Shown here piece after piece: positions 34,696 through 44,377 of a stretch of 64,000 nt of DNA (its first letter is position 1; each line of letters opens with the position of its first letter). Below the pieces are notes generated by a model. It was given only the letters and a program-made list of their open reading frames with translations, did no database searches and was not told the DNA's origin. The translations under genes were made by a program, and so were the position numbers. Source of the DNA: an uncultured Ectothiorhodospiraceae bacterium. Lineage in GTDB: Bacteria; Pseudomonadota; Gammaproteobacteria; UBA6429; Thiohalophilaceae. The stretch is taken from assembly GCA_947258695.1 (NCBI GenBank), contig CAMYJG010000001.1, positions 90,858 to 154,857 on the forward strand, written 5' to 3'.

Positions 34696-36114
34696 TTAAA
34701 TACCGGCATTTGCTGCTAATGCTGCGGCAACTGCTGCTGCAACTTCGCGTGTAGAACGTTTAACCGAATAGTTGGTTAATTCCGGATGCTTATCAACAAA
34801 CCCGGTATTAAATTCCCCTGTTTGAAAGTCAGCCGAAGCAAGAATTTCAATATAATAAGGGATAGTTGTTTTAACACCATGCAGAGTAATATCTCTTAAT
34901 GCGCGACGGGAGCGATCAATTAATGAATCCCAATCCATCGCCCAAACAACAAGTTTGGCACACATCGAGTCATAGTATGGGGGAATAACATAACCACTAT
35001 AAATTGCACCATCAGTACGAACACCTGGACCGCCTGCAGCAAAATAACGATTAATCTTGCCAAAGCTGGGAAGAAAATCATTTTGTGGATCTTCAGCATT
35101 AATTCTAAATTCCATGGCAAAACCACGCCGAGTAATATCCGATTGCTGGTAGCGTAATTTTAATCCTGAAGCGATTCTGATTTGTTCCTGAACAATATCG
35201 ATACCGGTTATTTCTTCGGTGACAGTATGCTCAACCTGTAACCGGGTGTTCATTTCCATAAAATAAAAATTGTCATCTTCATCGAGTAAAAATTCAACCG
35301 TACCTGCATTCTTATAACCAGAAGCTAAACAGGCTTTAACGGCTAAACTACCAATATAATGACGCTGTTCATCAGATAACTGGGGAGAAGGGGCTATTTC
35401 AATGAGTTTTTGATGGCGTCGTTGAATAGAACAATCACGTTCATATAAATGAATTGCATTACCGTGATGATCAGCTAGTACCTGCACCTCAATATGACGA
35501 GGATCAGCGATAAATTTTTCAATAAAAACTTCTGCACTGCCAAACGCTTTTTGGGCCTCGGAAATAACACGCGGGTAGTTTCGAATTAGTTCCAGTTCTG
35601 TATCACAGCGCCTGATACCCCGGCCACCACCACCAGAAGTCGCCTTTAACATGAGAGGGAATCCGATTTCACTGGCTATGCTTTTTGCTTCATCGAGATC
35701 GGCAACATTACCATCACTGCCTGGTGTCACAGGAATACCGGCTTTTACCATGGTTTGTCGGGCAACCGTTTTATCACCGAGCAGGTGAATGGTTTGAGCT
35801 TCAGGACCGACGAAGTAAACGCCGCGACGTTGACAGGTTTCTGCTAGTTCCGGATTTTCTGAGAGAAAACCATAGCCTGGATGTAAAGCGTCACAGCCAG
35901 TAGCAACAGCTATATTGACTAAATGGTGAGCATTGAGGTATCCAGCGACAGTATCAGGGCCTAAACTATAGGCTTCATCGGCTTTTTTCACGTGCAGAGC
36001 ATAGCGATCTGCCTCTGCATAGACCGCAACCGACTTTATTCCCATTTCTGCACACGCCCGTACTATTCGGACCGCAATTTCACCTCGATTAGCAATTAAC
36101 AGCTTTTTTATCAT
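34696..36114 (-). CDS. pycA: Pyruvate carboxylase subunit A (biotin carboxylase)
   Basis: ATP-dependent carboxylation of biotin. The 472-residue ATP-grasp protein has the N-terminal LIANRGEIAVRIVRACAEMG, glycine-rich loop KATSGGGGRGIRR, YERDCSIQRRHQKLIEIAPSP and the catalytic segment MEMNTRLQVEHTVTEEITGID. The Ala-rich tail (VAAAVAAALAANAGI) is not seen in AccC. It is 18 bases upstream of pycB on the same strand, so the pair is an operon. AccC of fatty-acid synthesis is less likely because accB is not adjacent. Confidence 0.9.
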   Translation of the reverse strand: MIKKLLIANRGEIAVRIVRACAEMGIKSVAVYAEADRYALHVKKADEAYSLGPDTVAGYLNAHHLVNIAVATGCDALHPGYGFLSENPELAETCQRRGVYFVGPEAQTIHLLGDKTVARQTMVKAGIPVTPGSDGNVADLDEAKSIASEIGFPLMLKATSGGGGRGIRRCDTELELIRNYPRVISEAQKAFGSAEVFIEKFIADPRHIEVQVLADHHGNAIHLYERDCSIQRRHQKLIEIAPSPQLSDEQRHYIGSLAVKACLASGYKNAGTVEFLLDEDDNFYFMEMNTRLQVEHTVTEEITGIDIVQEQIRIASGLKLRYQQSDITRRGFAMEFRINAEDPQNDFLPSFGKINRYFAAGGPGVRTDGAIYSGYVIPPYYDSMCAKLVVWAMDWDSLIDRSRRALRDITLHGVKTTIPYYIEILASADFQTGEFNTGFVDKHPELTNYSVKRSTREVAAAVAAALAANAGI

Positions 36115-36304
36115 TCGTTTTTATAGCCTTGCTATTTATGGGGAAATAGGGCGATTTTTCACCTGCGCAATTTCAAATACCTATGTATGTAAAACGCTGA
36201 CAACTGTCAAGTTAAGGATAAATTACTGACTGGTTAATTTTTAACCAAAAATCATGGAACAAACGGATTTTTAAGGGTTTTTTTCTCATTTTAAGCCACT
36301 TTTT

Positions 36305-36333
36305 TTGACAGAAGGTAATCACCTCGATACAAT
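36305..36333 (+). promoter_or_regulatory. Strong sigma-70 promoter of yceD-rpmF
   Basis: TTGACA (36305-36310), 17 bases, TACAAT (36328-36333): near-consensus. Only nine bases separate it from the yceD ATG at 36343, so the message should begin one to three bases before the start codon. No ribosome-binding site is seen there. Confidence 0.7.
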
Positions 36334-36342
36334 CCGCGGCCT

Positions 36343-36888
36343 ATGTCAGGGCAGCATCAACGACTACCTCTGGAAGTGGATCCTTTTCGTCTAGCGACAA
36401 GAGAAGAACACCTGCAGGGCACAATTCCCCTAAAACAGATGAAGCGGCTAACAAGTGCGCTTTTAAACGACGAGGGAGATGTATTTATTGATGTCGGGTT
36501 CTCAGTCGATATTAACCATGTTGTTTTATTAACAGGGCAAATAAAAGCTGATACTAAACTCATATGTCAGCGCTGTATGGAAGAGATGCAACTTCCAATA
36601 GAAATTGATTTTCAACTTGCTTTTGCAAAGTCAGAAGCTGAAATGGAAAGGTTACCTGAAGGATATGAGGCAACCCTGGTAGAAGATACCCCGATCATGT
36701 TATCGGATATTATTGAGGATGAAATCCTCCTGGCTTTACCGACCATACCTAAGCATCAGGATGAAAATTGTCATTCAGATAAACTGGCAGAGAGTTGGAA
36801 CAAGCAACAGGATATAGAAACAAATACTGAGAATGTTAAGCAGGATAACCCGTTTGATATTCTTGCAAGTTTAAAGACAGATAAGTAA
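36343..36888 (+). CDS. yceD: YceD/DUF177 protein, 23S rRNA accumulation-related
   Basis: A 181-residue DUF177 protein. Its N-terminus [19 protein letters not shown] aligns with YceD proteins, which supports the start at 36343. The Cys pair in [10 protein letters not shown] and the acidic C-terminal half with HQDENC are family features. YceD is always next to rpmF and is linked to 23S rRNA processing or accumulation. It may be translated from a leaderless message. Confidence 0.9.
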   Translation: MSGQHQRLPLEVDPFRLATREEHLQGTIPLKQMKRLTSALLNDEGDVFIDVGFSVDINHVVLLTGQIKADTKLICQRCMEEMQLPIEIDFQLAFAKSEAEMERLPEGYEATLVEDTPIMLSDIIEDEILLALPTIPKHQDENCHSDKLAESWNKQQDIETNTENVKQDNPFDILASLKTDK

Positions 36889-36902
36889 CTCGAGGCTTTA
36901 TC

Positions 36903-37082
36903 ATGGCTGTACAACAGAACAAAAAATCACCTTCACGTCGCGGTATGCGCCGTTCACATGACGCGTTGACAGGTAGCGCTACATCAATAGATTCTACTTC
37001 AGGTGAAACACACTTGCGTCATCACGTGACTGCAGATGGTTTTTATCGTGGTAAAAAGGTTATTGAAACTAAAGGTGAATAA
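36903..37082 (+). CDS. rpmF: 50S ribosomal protein L32
   Basis: A 59-residue protein, too short for the ORF track, that begins [20 protein letters not shown] and continues with the L32 stretch [24 protein letters not shown]-like ribosome-binding site (aactcgaggc) lies just upstream. It has no zinc-binding Cys residues, so it is the C-minus type. The place between yceD and plsX is conserved across proteobacteria. Confidence 0.96.
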   Translation: MAVQQNKKSPSRRGMRRSHDALTGSATSIDSTSGETHLRHHVTADGFYRGKKVIETKGE

Positions 37083-37170
37083 GCTACTCGTTTGAGTATA
37101 TTCACTCTGGTTTAATCTTTGCAGTATTTATCAATACCCGGCAAAGAAAATAATAATTATTTTATAAATG

Positions 37171-37203
37171 AGACCTCTGCAACATTAATTGCATTGGTCT
37201 TTT
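37171..37203 (+). terminator. Hairpin with T-tail after rpmF
   Basis: AGACC-TC-TGCA / TGCA-TT-GGTCT form an interrupted stem, with an eight-base loop, followed directly by TTTTG. It could partly terminate the yceD-rpmF transcript and lower the read-through into plsX. Confidence 0.5.
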
Positions 37204-37208
37204 GCATT

Positions 37209-37236
37209 TACGGGATATGGGAAACTATATCCCGTA
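37209..37236 (+). repeat. Stem-loop upstream of plsX
   Basis: TACGGGATA / TATCCCGTA is a perfect nine-base stem with a ten-base loop, 27 bases before the plsX ATG. There is no strong T-tract. An attenuator or RNA-processing role is inference. Confidence 0.45.
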
Positions 37237-37263
37237 TTTGCTTCTACATGGACACCATAACTA

Positions 37264-38295
37264 ATGGGTAAATCGCAAGTAACGATATCACTCGATTGTA
37301 TGGGCGGCGACTACGGCGCCTCAATTGTGATACCTGCGGCAATTGATGCTTTAAAAAAGTATAATCAGCTATCGTTAATACTCGTCGGTGATGAAGGCAC
37401 TATTGAAAAAGCGCTGGGGGATAACCTGGCAAACTTCTCTAGCCGTCTTTCGATTCAACATGCCAGCCAGGTAGTGGGTTCTGATGAAGCGCCTTCATTA
37501 GCACTACGTGGTAAAAAAGATTCTTCTATGCGGGTTGCTATCAACCTTGTTAAAGAGGGTAAAGCACAGGCTTCTGTTAGTGCGGGTAATACCGGCGCCT
37601 TAATGGCAACAGCGCGTTTTGTTTTAAAAACATTACCTGGCATCGATCGTCCTGCTATTTGCAGTACCTTGCCTAATTCACATAACCCAACTGGTTTTAC
37701 TCATGTATTGGATCTGGGAGCAAACGTTGATTCCTCTGCAGAATCACTGCTCGAGTTTGCTTTTATGGGTGATGCACTTGCTGAAGCAGTGTTTGATTTA
37801 GATTCTCCTTCAATCGGCTTATTAAATATTGGTGAAGAAGAAATAAAAGGCAATGAAATAGTTAAAGAAGCTTCGCGCTTACTGTCCAATAGCAACTTAA
37901 ACTACGTTGGTTACGTTGAAGGTGATGGTATCTTTTTAGGTTCTGTCGATGTTGTTGTTTGTGATGGTTTTATTGGCAATGTCATGTTAAAAACGACTGA
38001 AGGTGCTGCTAAGATGATTACCAGTTTTCTAAAAGATGAATATAAAGCCAGTATTTTTTCCAAGCTGGCTGCATTACTATCTTTGCCAGCACTAAAAAGA
38101 TTTAAAAAACGAGTCGATCCACGTGAGTATAACGGTGCCAGCTTTTTAGGTTTACAAGGTATCGTAGTTAAAAGCCATGGTGGAGCGGATGCTTATTCAT
38201 TTTGTAACGCCATTCATGTTGCAATGCTTGAAGTTGAGAAAGATGTCCCATCTTTAATCAGCCAGAAAGTAGAAAGCCAGTTGATGGCGAGGTAA
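37264..38295 (+). CDS. plsX: Phosphate acyltransferase PlsX
   Basis: Makes acyl-phosphate from acyl-ACP for phospholipid synthesis. The 343-residue product begins [19 protein letters not shown] and contains [35 protein letters not shown] and [17 protein letters not shown], all PlsX signatures. It precedes fabH by five bases. Confidence 0.96.
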   Translation: MGKSQVTISLDCMGGDYGASIVIPAAIDALKKYNQLSLILVGDEGTIEKALGDNLANFSSRLSIQHASQVVGSDEAPSLALRGKKDSSMRVAINLVKEGKAQASVSAGNTGALMATARFVLKTLPGIDRPAICSTLPNSHNPTGFTHVLDLGANVDSSAESLLEFAFMGDALAEAVFDLDSPSIGLLNIGEEEIKGNEIVKEASRLLSNSNLNYVGYVEGDGIFLGSVDVVVCDGFIGNVMLKTTEGAAKMITSFLKDEYKASIFSKLAALLSLPALKRFKKRVDPREYNGASFLGLQGIVVKSHGGADAYSFCNAIHVAMLEVEKDVPSLISQKVESQLMAR

Positions 38296-38300
38296 ACGAT

Positions 38301-39269
38301 TTGATCTATTCAAGAATTACAGGCACAGGTGGTTATCTGCCAGAAAAAGTGGTCACCAATGCTGATCTGGAAAAAATTGTTGATACGACAGATGAATGGA
38401 TTACTGAACGTACAGGAATTAAGAAACGCCACCTGGTGGTAGAAGGTGAAACAACCTGTGATCTTGCAGAAAAAGCTGCAACAGATGCTATAAACGCAGC
38501 TGGATTATCTAATGATGATATCGACTTGATTATTGTCGCTACCACGACACCTGATCGTGTTTTTCCCAGTACCGCTTGTTTATTACAAGACCGACTCGAC
38601 ATTCATGGCTGTACTGCATTTGATGTACAAGCAGTATGCACCGGTTTTGTTTACGCATTAGGTGTTGCAGATAAATTTATTAAGTCTGGCTCACATAAAA
38701 AAGCCTTAGTAATTGGTGCAGAAACCATGTCACGTACCGTTGACTGGAATGATCGTACTACCTGCGTCTTATTTGGTGATGGTGCCGGTGCCGTTGTGAT
38801 TGAAGCAAGTGAAGAGCCGGGTATCTTGTCCACGCATTTACATGCTGATGGTAAATACAAAGAGTTGCTCACCATTCCTGCAGGTGTTTCTGAAAACCCT
38901 GATTTATTCCAGTCAGGTGAAGCCTATATGCAAATGAAAGGCAATGAAGTATTTAAAATGGCCGTTAATACATTAGGTCGTATTGTTGATGAAACATTAG
39001 CTGCCAACAACATGGAAAAATCTGACATTGATTGGTTAGTGCCACACCAGGCCAATATTCGCATTATTAATGCAACGGCAAAAAAATTAAGTATGTCAAC
39101 TGATCATGTGGTTGTTACTGTGCATGAACATGGTAATACTTCGGCTGCCTCTGTACCACTGGCTTTAAACGTAGCAGTGCGTGATGGTCGCATCAAGCGT
39201 GGTGAAACAATTTTACTTGAAGCCTTTGGTGGTGGTTTTACCTGGGGTTCAGCGTTAATCAAATACTAA
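38301..39269 (+). CDS. fabH: Beta-ketoacyl-ACP synthase III
   Basis: Condenses acetyl-CoA with malonyl-ACP, the first step of fatty-acid elongation. The catalytic triad is visible: Cys in [13 protein letters not shown], His in VPHQANIRI, and Asn in [11 protein letters not shown]. The N-terminal [15 protein letters not shown] is typical. Length 322. The start codon is TTG after GGCGAGG. Its stop is followed within 11 bases by repeat copy B. Confidence 0.96.
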   Translation: MIYSRITGTGGYLPEKVVTNADLEKIVDTTDEWITERTGIKKRHLVVEGETTCDLAEKAATDAINAAGLSNDDIDLIIVATTTPDRVFPSTACLLQDRLDIHGCTAFDVQAVCTGFVYALGVADKFIKSGSHKKALVIGAETMSRTVDWNDRTTCVLFGDGAGAVVIEASEEPGILSTHLHADGKYKELLTIPAGVSENPDLFQSGEAYMQMKGNEVFKMAVNTLGRIVDETLAANNMEKSDIDWLVPHQANIRIINATAKKLSMSTDHVVVTVHEHGNTSAASVPLALNVAVRDGRIKRGETILLEAFGGGFTWGSALIKY

Positions 39270-39279
39270 ATATATTATA

Positions 39280-39454
39280 GCCACCAAGGGCACAAAGAAC
39301 ACGAAGGAAAAGATTAAAAAACCACGGGGAACACGGGGAGCACAGGGATATAAATTTAAAATTAATAGTTATATATTGCCTTCCCTGTGCTCCCCGTGAC
39401 CCCAGTGGTTTTTATGTTTTTTATTTTCTTGGTGTTCTTCGTGTCCTTGGTGGC
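39280..39454. repeat. Nested inverted-repeat element, copy B
   Basis: A 175-base element related to copy A. Terminal arms of about 31 bases (39280-39311 and 39424-39454) begin GCCACCAAGGGCACAAAGAA and match in inverted orientation with a few differences. Inner arms contain CCACGGGGAACACGGGGAG and its partner TCCCTGTGCTCCCCGTG. It lies between fabH and fabD and would sit in their joint transcript as a long hairpin. Copies A and B share the arrangement but differ in the inner spacer. Confidence 0.85.
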
Positions 39455-39477
39455 CAAAAATAAATAAGGGTTAATCA

Positions 39478-40398
39478 ATGTCTCTAGCATTTATCTTTCC
39501 AGGTCAAGGTTCACAGTCTGTGGGTATGTTAAAAGACCTGTCTGAAAACTTTTCAGAAGTATCTTCAACATTTCAGCAAGCATCCGATGCTTTAGGGTTT
39601 GACCTCTGGTCTCTTGTTCAGGACGGACCAGCAGAAAAATTAAATAGCACCGATATTACTCAACCGGCTATGTTGGCTTCAGGTGTCGCAACCTGGCGTA
39701 TCTGGCAAGCAAAGGGTGGAGCTATGCCAGCAATCATGGCAGGGCACAGTTTAGGTGAATATACCGCTTTAGTTTGTGCTGGCAGCTTAGACTTTACAGA
39801 CGCCGTAAAACTCGTTTCTCAACGTGGTCAATTTATGATGCAAGCGGTACCGGCAGGCACTGGTGCAATGGCTGCTATCTTAGGTTTGGATGATGAGGTT
39901 GTTCGCCAGGTTTGTCTGGATGCGGCTGAAGGCGAAGTACTTGAAGCGGTAAATTACAATTCGCCGGGTCAGGTGGTGGTTGCAGGTAACAAAACGGCTA
40001 TCGAACGTGTGACAGTATTAGCCAAAGAAAAGGGGGCTAAGCGAGCCCTGGAGTTACCGGTCAGTGTGCCATCTCATTGTGCTTTAATGAAACCTGCTGC
40101 CGAACAACTGGCAGAGGTACTCAAAGGTATTACATTGAAAACGCCTTCTATACCCGTTATCAATAATGTCGATGTTGCAACAGCCGAATCAGAATCAGAT
40201 ATTAAAGATGCATTAACCCGCCAACTTTTTAGTCCGGTACGCTGGGTTGAAACGGTTGAAAAAATGGCGGCCGAGGGTGCGGACACCATGATCGAATGCG
40301 GTCCAGGCAAAGTCTTGCTAGGTCTTAATAAACGAATTAATAAAGCAATCGCCACAACGGCATTGCTGGATACAGCATCTATTGACGCTGCATTATAA
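39478..40398 (+). CDS. fabD: Malonyl-CoA:ACP transacylase
   Basis: Loads malonyl groups onto acyl carrier protein. Signature stretches: FIFPGQGSQSVGML, the nucleophile Ser in MAGHSLGEYTALVCAG, the Arg region VKLVSQRGQFMM, and active-site His in VPSHCALM. Length 306 is normal. The TAAGGG before the ATG provides a ribosome-binding site just outside the repeat element. Confidence 0.96.
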   Translation: MSLAFIFPGQGSQSVGMLKDLSENFSEVSSTFQQASDALGFDLWSLVQDGPAEKLNSTDITQPAMLASGVATWRIWQAKGGAMPAIMAGHSLGEYTALVCAGSLDFTDAVKLVSQRGQFMMQAVPAGTGAMAAILGLDDEVVRQVCLDAAEGEVLEAVNYNSPGQVVVAGNKTAIERVTVLAKEKGAKRALELPVSVPSHCALMKPAAEQLAEVLKGITLKTPSIPVINNVDVATAESESDIKDALTRQLFSPVRWVETVEKMAAEGADTMIECGPGKVLLGLNKRINKAIATTALLDTASIDAAL

Positions 40399-40418
40399 AT
40401 ATTAAAGAGGAATACAAT

Positions 40419-41162
40419 ATGTCTTTAGAAAATGAAATTGCATTTGTATCCGGTGCCAGCCGTGGTATCGGTAAGGAAATAGCACTTGCTCTAGGTGCAC
40501 ACGGTGCGACAGTCATTGGTACAGCTACATCAGAAAATGGTGCAGAAAACATCTCTAACTATCTGAAAGAAAACAATATTTCAGGAAAAGGTATGATGAT
40601 GAATGTCACCGATCAAGACAGTATTACTAATACGGTCAAAACCATTACAGATGAGTTTGGTACGCCGACAATCCTGGTCAATAATGCGGGTATTACGCGT
40701 GACAATCTAGTGATGCGCATGAAAGATGAAGAGTGGGATGCCATTATGGATACCAATCTAAGCTCTATTTTCAAAGTCAGTAAAGCCTGTTTACGCGGCA
40801 TGATGAAGGCGAAAAGAGGCCGAATCATTAGTATTGCCTCAGTGGTTGGTGTCACCGGTAATGCTGGCCAGGCGAATTACTCTGCGGCTAAAGCCGGCGT
40901 CATCGGTTTTAGTAAATCCCTCGCACGTGAAGTCGGCTCACGCGGTATTACGGTTAATGTTGTGGCACCGGGCTTTATTGACACAGATATGACCCGCGCA
41001 CTGCCAGAAGCACAACGAGAGGCTTTATTAGGCCAAATTTCATTGGGTAGACTCGGTGATGCGGCTGAAATAGCCCATGCTGTGGCCTTTTTAGCGTCTC
41101 CTGGTGCAGGCTATATCACGGGTGAAACGATCCATGTCAATGGTGGCATGCATATGAGCTAA
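40419..41162 (+). CDS. fabG: 3-oxoacyl-ACP reductase
   Basis: NADPH-dependent reduction of 3-oxoacyl-ACP. Short-chain dehydrogenase motifs: cofactor loop SGASRGIGKEIA, NNAGITRDNLVMRM, the catalytic Ser/Tyr/Lys set in ISIASVVG and YSAAKAGVIGFSK, and APGFIDTDMT. Length 247. An AGAGGAA site precedes the ATG. Confidence 0.96.
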   Translation: MSLENEIAFVSGASRGIGKEIALALGAHGATVIGTATSENGAENISNYLKENNISGKGMMMNVTDQDSITNTVKTITDEFGTPTILVNNAGITRDNLVMRMKDEEWDAIMDTNLSSIFKVSKACLRGMMKAKRGRIISIASVVGVTGNAGQANYSAAKAGVIGFSKSLAREVGSRGITVNVVAPGFIDTDMTRALPEAQREALLGQISLGRLGDAAEIAHAVAFLASPGAGYITGETIHVNGGMHMS

Positions 41163-41251
41163 TCTCTGAAATAATCAGAAATAAAGTAGCAGAATTGATT
41201 CAACAAAATATGTGATTTATTTGGCTAAAATGGCCAAGAATGTAGAATATA

Positions 41252-41280
41252 GCGGGCGTATACAATACAATACCGCCCGC
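41252..41280 (+). promoter_or_regulatory. Hairpin in the acpP leader
   Basis: GCGGGCG / CGCCCGC form a perfect seven-base stem with a 15-base A/T loop that includes TATACAAT, possibly a -10 element. A second palindrome, TTGGC / GCCAA-type, lies 30 bases upstream. A separate promoter before acpP is usual, but which element drives it here is unclear. Confidence 0.4.
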
Positions 41281-41317
41281 AGCGTCAATCGAATAAAAAC
41301 TGGAGGAATTGACCAAA

Positions 41318-41551
41318 ATGAGCAGCATTGAAGAACGTGTATCAAAAATCGTAATTGAGCAATTAGGTGTTAAAGAAGAAGAAGTAACGAAAGATGCTTC
41401 ATTCGTAGACGACTTAGGTGCTGATTCACTCGACACAGTAGAATTAGTGATGGCTCTGGAAGAAGAGTTTGAAACTGAAATTCCTGATGAAGATGCAGAA
41501 AAAATTACTACGGTTGCAGAAGCGGTTAACTACATTAACGCTAACAGCTAA
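41318..41551 (+). CDS. acpP: Acyl carrier protein
   Basis: Carrier of growing acyl chains on a phosphopantetheine arm. The ATG at 41318, preceded by TGGAGGAATT, gives the standard 77-residue product [17 protein letters not shown]. The attachment Ser is in [21 protein letters not shown]. The longer ORF-track start at TTG is not needed. Confidence 0.97.
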   Translation: MSSIEERVSKIVIEQLGVKEEEVTKDASFVDDLGADSLDTVELVMALEEEFETEIPDEDAEKITTVAEAVNYINANS

Positions 41552-41571
41552 TACTGCTGAATCGTAAAATG

Positions 41572-41615
41572 AAACCGCTCCATAATGCAGCAATGCATTT
41601 TGGTAGCGGTTTTTT
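41572..41615 (+). terminator. Terminator between acpP and fabF
   Basis: Outer stem AAACCGCT / AGCGGTTT and inner stem AATGCA / TGCATT, followed by a run of T (TTTTTTATTTT). It looks like a good intrinsic terminator. It would let acpP be made in excess over fabF. Confidence 0.8.
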
Positions 41616-41685
41616 ATTTTCTGCCCTGAGTAAAGTGGGTAGAAAAGTATAGTTAAGATTTACTAAATTATATTGAGATTAAATA

Positions 41686-42930
41686 ATGTCTAAACGTCGT
41701 GTAGTTGTAACAGGAATGGGAATGCTTTCTCCAGTTGGTAATTCAGTTGAAGAAAGCTGGAAAAATATTCTTGCTGGAAAAAGTGGTGTTGAAACAATTA
41801 CTAAATTTGATGCTTCAGCTTTTGCTACAACATTCAGTGCCTCAGTAAAAAACTTTGATGTTACCAGCATCATGTCTGCTAAAGACTCACGAAAAATGGA
41901 TAATTTTATTCACTACGGCATAGCCGCTGCGATTGAAGCAATAGAAGATTCAGGTTTGGAAACAACCGATGAAAATGCACATCGTATCGGTGTTTCTATC
42001 GGTTCAGGTATAGGTGGGTTAGGCACTATTGAATCAAATTATGAAAAGTATTCTAACGCCGATAAGAACCCTCGTAAAATTTCTCCTTTTATAATCCCCG
42101 CGACTATTATCAATATGATTTCAGGTAACCTTTCTATTCGTTATGGTTACAAAGGTCCTAACTATGCCATCACAACCGCGTGTGCAACAGCAACACATAG
42201 TATTGGTGATGCGGCTCGTATGATTGAACATGGTGATGCCGATGTTATGATTACCGGTGGAGCAGAAGATGCCACGACTATTTTAGGCTTGGGTGGTTTT
42301 GCTGCAGCCCGTGCTTTGTCATCACGTAATGATGATCCTGCTACTGCAAGTCGCCCATGGGATAAAGATCGTGATGGTTTTGTGCTGGGTGATGGCGCTG
42401 GCGTTATTGTTATTGAAGAATATGAACACGCGAAAAAACGTGGTGCTAAAATTTATGCTGAAGTAATTGGCTTTGGCATGAGCGGAGATGCTTACCATAT
42501 GACATCACCTTCTGTCGGTGGAGAAGGTGCAAGTCGCTGTATGAATAACGCACTTAACGATGCTGGCATTAATCCAACTGAAGTCAATTACGTTAACGCA
42601 CATGGCACCTCTACACCTGCCGGTGATATCGCAGAAGTACAAGCGGCTAAACTCACTTTTGGTGACCATGCTAATAAGTTAGCGATGAGTTCAACCAAAT
42701 CAATGACCGGTCACTTACTGGGTGCAGCGGGTGGTATTGAAGCTATCTTTGCAGTTCAAGCAATTAAAGACCAGGTTGCACCGCCTACTATTAATATATT
42801 TAATGCTGATGAAGGCTGTGATTTAAACTTTGTTCCAGACACACCGCAAGAAATGACGATTGATGTCTCAGTATCAAACTCTTTCGGTTTTGGTGGAACA
42901 AACGGGACGCTTGTTTTCCGTAAGGTTTAA
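41686..42930 (+). CDS. fabF: Beta-ketoacyl-ACP synthase II
   Basis: Elongating condensing enzyme. Catalytic Cys in [19 protein letters not shown], His in [11 protein letters not shown] and His in [15 protein letters not shown]. The start [19 protein letters not shown] and end [17 protein letters not shown] are typical. Length 414. It follows acpP after a terminator. Confidence 0.97.
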   Translation: MSKRRVVVTGMGMLSPVGNSVEESWKNILAGKSGVETITKFDASAFATTFSASVKNFDVTSIMSAKDSRKMDNFIHYGIAAAIEAIEDSGLETTDENAHRIGVSIGSGIGGLGTIESNYEKYSNADKNPRKISPFIIPATIINMISGNLSIRYGYKGPNYAITTACATATHSIGDAARMIEHGDADVMITGGAEDATTILGLGGFAAARALSSRNDDPATASRPWDKDRDGFVLGDGAGVIVIEEYEHAKKRGAKIYAEVIGFGMSGDAYHMTSPSVGGEGASRCMNNALNDAGINPTEVNYVNAHGTSTPAGDIAEVQAAKLTFGDHANKLAMSSTKSMTGHLLGAAGGIEAIFAVQAIKDQVAPPTINIFNADEGCDLNFVPDTPQEMTIDVSVSNSFGFGGTNGTLVFRKV

Positions 42931-42964
42931 GTTATATAACCAATAACTGCAGCATTATTCGTTT

Positions 42965-44353
42965 ATGCAGCATACACTATCAAACGCTAACCCTTTAGAT
43001 GCAAAAGGGTTAACAATTTCACATAAGCAAGGCCAACACGACTTGTTAGCTCTGCATCAGCGAAATCCAGACCGATATCCTTTTTTACTTGAAAGTGTCG
43101 CCTCATCAACTGATCAAAGTAACTCATCTCGTTTTGATATTCTATTTGCCTTTCCACAAGAAACATTAACCTTATCCAGCGAATATACGTTAAGTGGCAT
43201 CAAGGGTATAAGCGGTAATGATTTTTTAAATAACCTCAATCACTGGTGGCAATCAACGCGTGATACGTCCATTAGTTGTGAATACCTGCCATTTTATGGC
43301 GGTTGGTTTATCTACCTTGGTTATGAACTCGCCAAACAAATTGAACCATCATTAAACCTTAAACATTCACCGATAGTAAATGCTTACGCAACACGAATTC
43401 CTGCAGCGATTATTTATGATCACCATAACGACATCACCTATACTGTTTGCGAAGAAAATTTCGATTATCATCAGCAACTCATCCACGATATTGGAGAACA
43501 GCGATCATCTTTAGTACATTCAGCTATTAAATTAAGTCATGTTGATGAAGAAGATGAGCAGCAATACCTGACGTCTATAAAAAAAGTAAAACAATATATT
43601 TACGATGGCGATATTTTCCAGGCTAATTTATCGCGTCTTTGGAAAGTAACCGAATGTAATGCTGATGATACCGCTATTTATAATAAATTACGCCAGACAA
43701 ACCCGGCTCCATTTGCCGGTTTAGCCAGGCATAATAATTTTTCAGTTATTAGTTCATCACCAGAGCGGCTGATTAGTGTTAAAAATGGCTTAGCTCAAAC
43801 ACGCCCCATTGCAGGAACACGCCGTCGTGAGAAAGAAAAACATAAGGATGAAGCTTTAAAATCTGAACTTATTGCGCACCCAAAAGAACGTGCAGAACAT
43901 ATCATGTTAATTGATCTTGAGCGTAATGATTTAGGGCGTATCTGTACTCCAGGCTCAATCAAGGTTGATGAACTCATGATTCTGGAATCATATGCTCATG
44001 TTCACCACATTGTATCTAATGTCTGTGGCCAACTAAAAACTGGTGTCTTACCTGGTGATGTTATCAGGGCAGTATTTCCAGGTGGAACGATAACCGGTTG
44101 CCCCAAGGTACGCTGCATGGAGATAATCGCCGAACTTGAGCAGCAAGCAAGAGGTGCCTATACCGGTTCTATGGGTTATCTGAATCATAATGGTGATATG
44201 GATATAAATATATTAATTAGAACAATTATGCTGGAAAAGAATACACTGTCTTTTCGAGCTGGTGCAGGGCTGGTAGCCGATTCAATCGCTGAGGATGAAT
44301 TAGAAGAGACACGACATAAAGCACGAGGAATGCTGCTTGCATTACAAGAATAA
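42965..44353 (+). CDS. pabB: Aminodeoxychorismate synthase component I
   Basis: Chorismate-binding enzyme that, with a glutamine amidotransferase subunit, forms aminodeoxychorismate for folate. The 462-residue product has an N-terminal TrpE/PabB domain (FYGGWFIYLGYELAKQIEP) and the chorismate domain with GDIFQANLSR, SSSPERLIS, RPIAGTRRR, ERNDLGRI, VFPGGTITGCPKVR and GSMGYLN. It reads PIAGT where E. coli PabB has PIKGT. Location directly before pabC supports PabB rather than TrpE. Confidence 0.88.
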   Translation: MQHTLSNANPLDAKGLTISHKQGQHDLLALHQRNPDRYPFLLESVASSTDQSNSSRFDILFAFPQETLTLSSEYTLSGIKGISGNDFLNNLNHWWQSTRDTSISCEYLPFYGGWFIYLGYELAKQIEPSLNLKHSPIVNAYATRIPAAIIYDHHNDITYTVCEENFDYHQQLIHDIGEQRSSLVHSAIKLSHVDEEDEQQYLTSIKKVKQYIYDGDIFQANLSRLWKVTECNADDTAIYNKLRQTNPAPFAGLARHNNFSVISSSPERLISVKNGLAQTRPIAGTRRREKEKHKDEALKSELIAHPKERAEHIMLIDLERNDLGRICTPGSIKVDELMILESYAHVHHIVSNVCGQLKTGVLPGDVIRAVFPGGTITGCPKVRCMEIIAELEQQARGAYTGSMGYLNHNGDMDINILIRTIMLEKNTLSFRAGAGLVADSIAEDELEETRHKARGMLLALQE

Positions 44354-44377
44354 CTGTTTAAATATTAATCATAGCAA

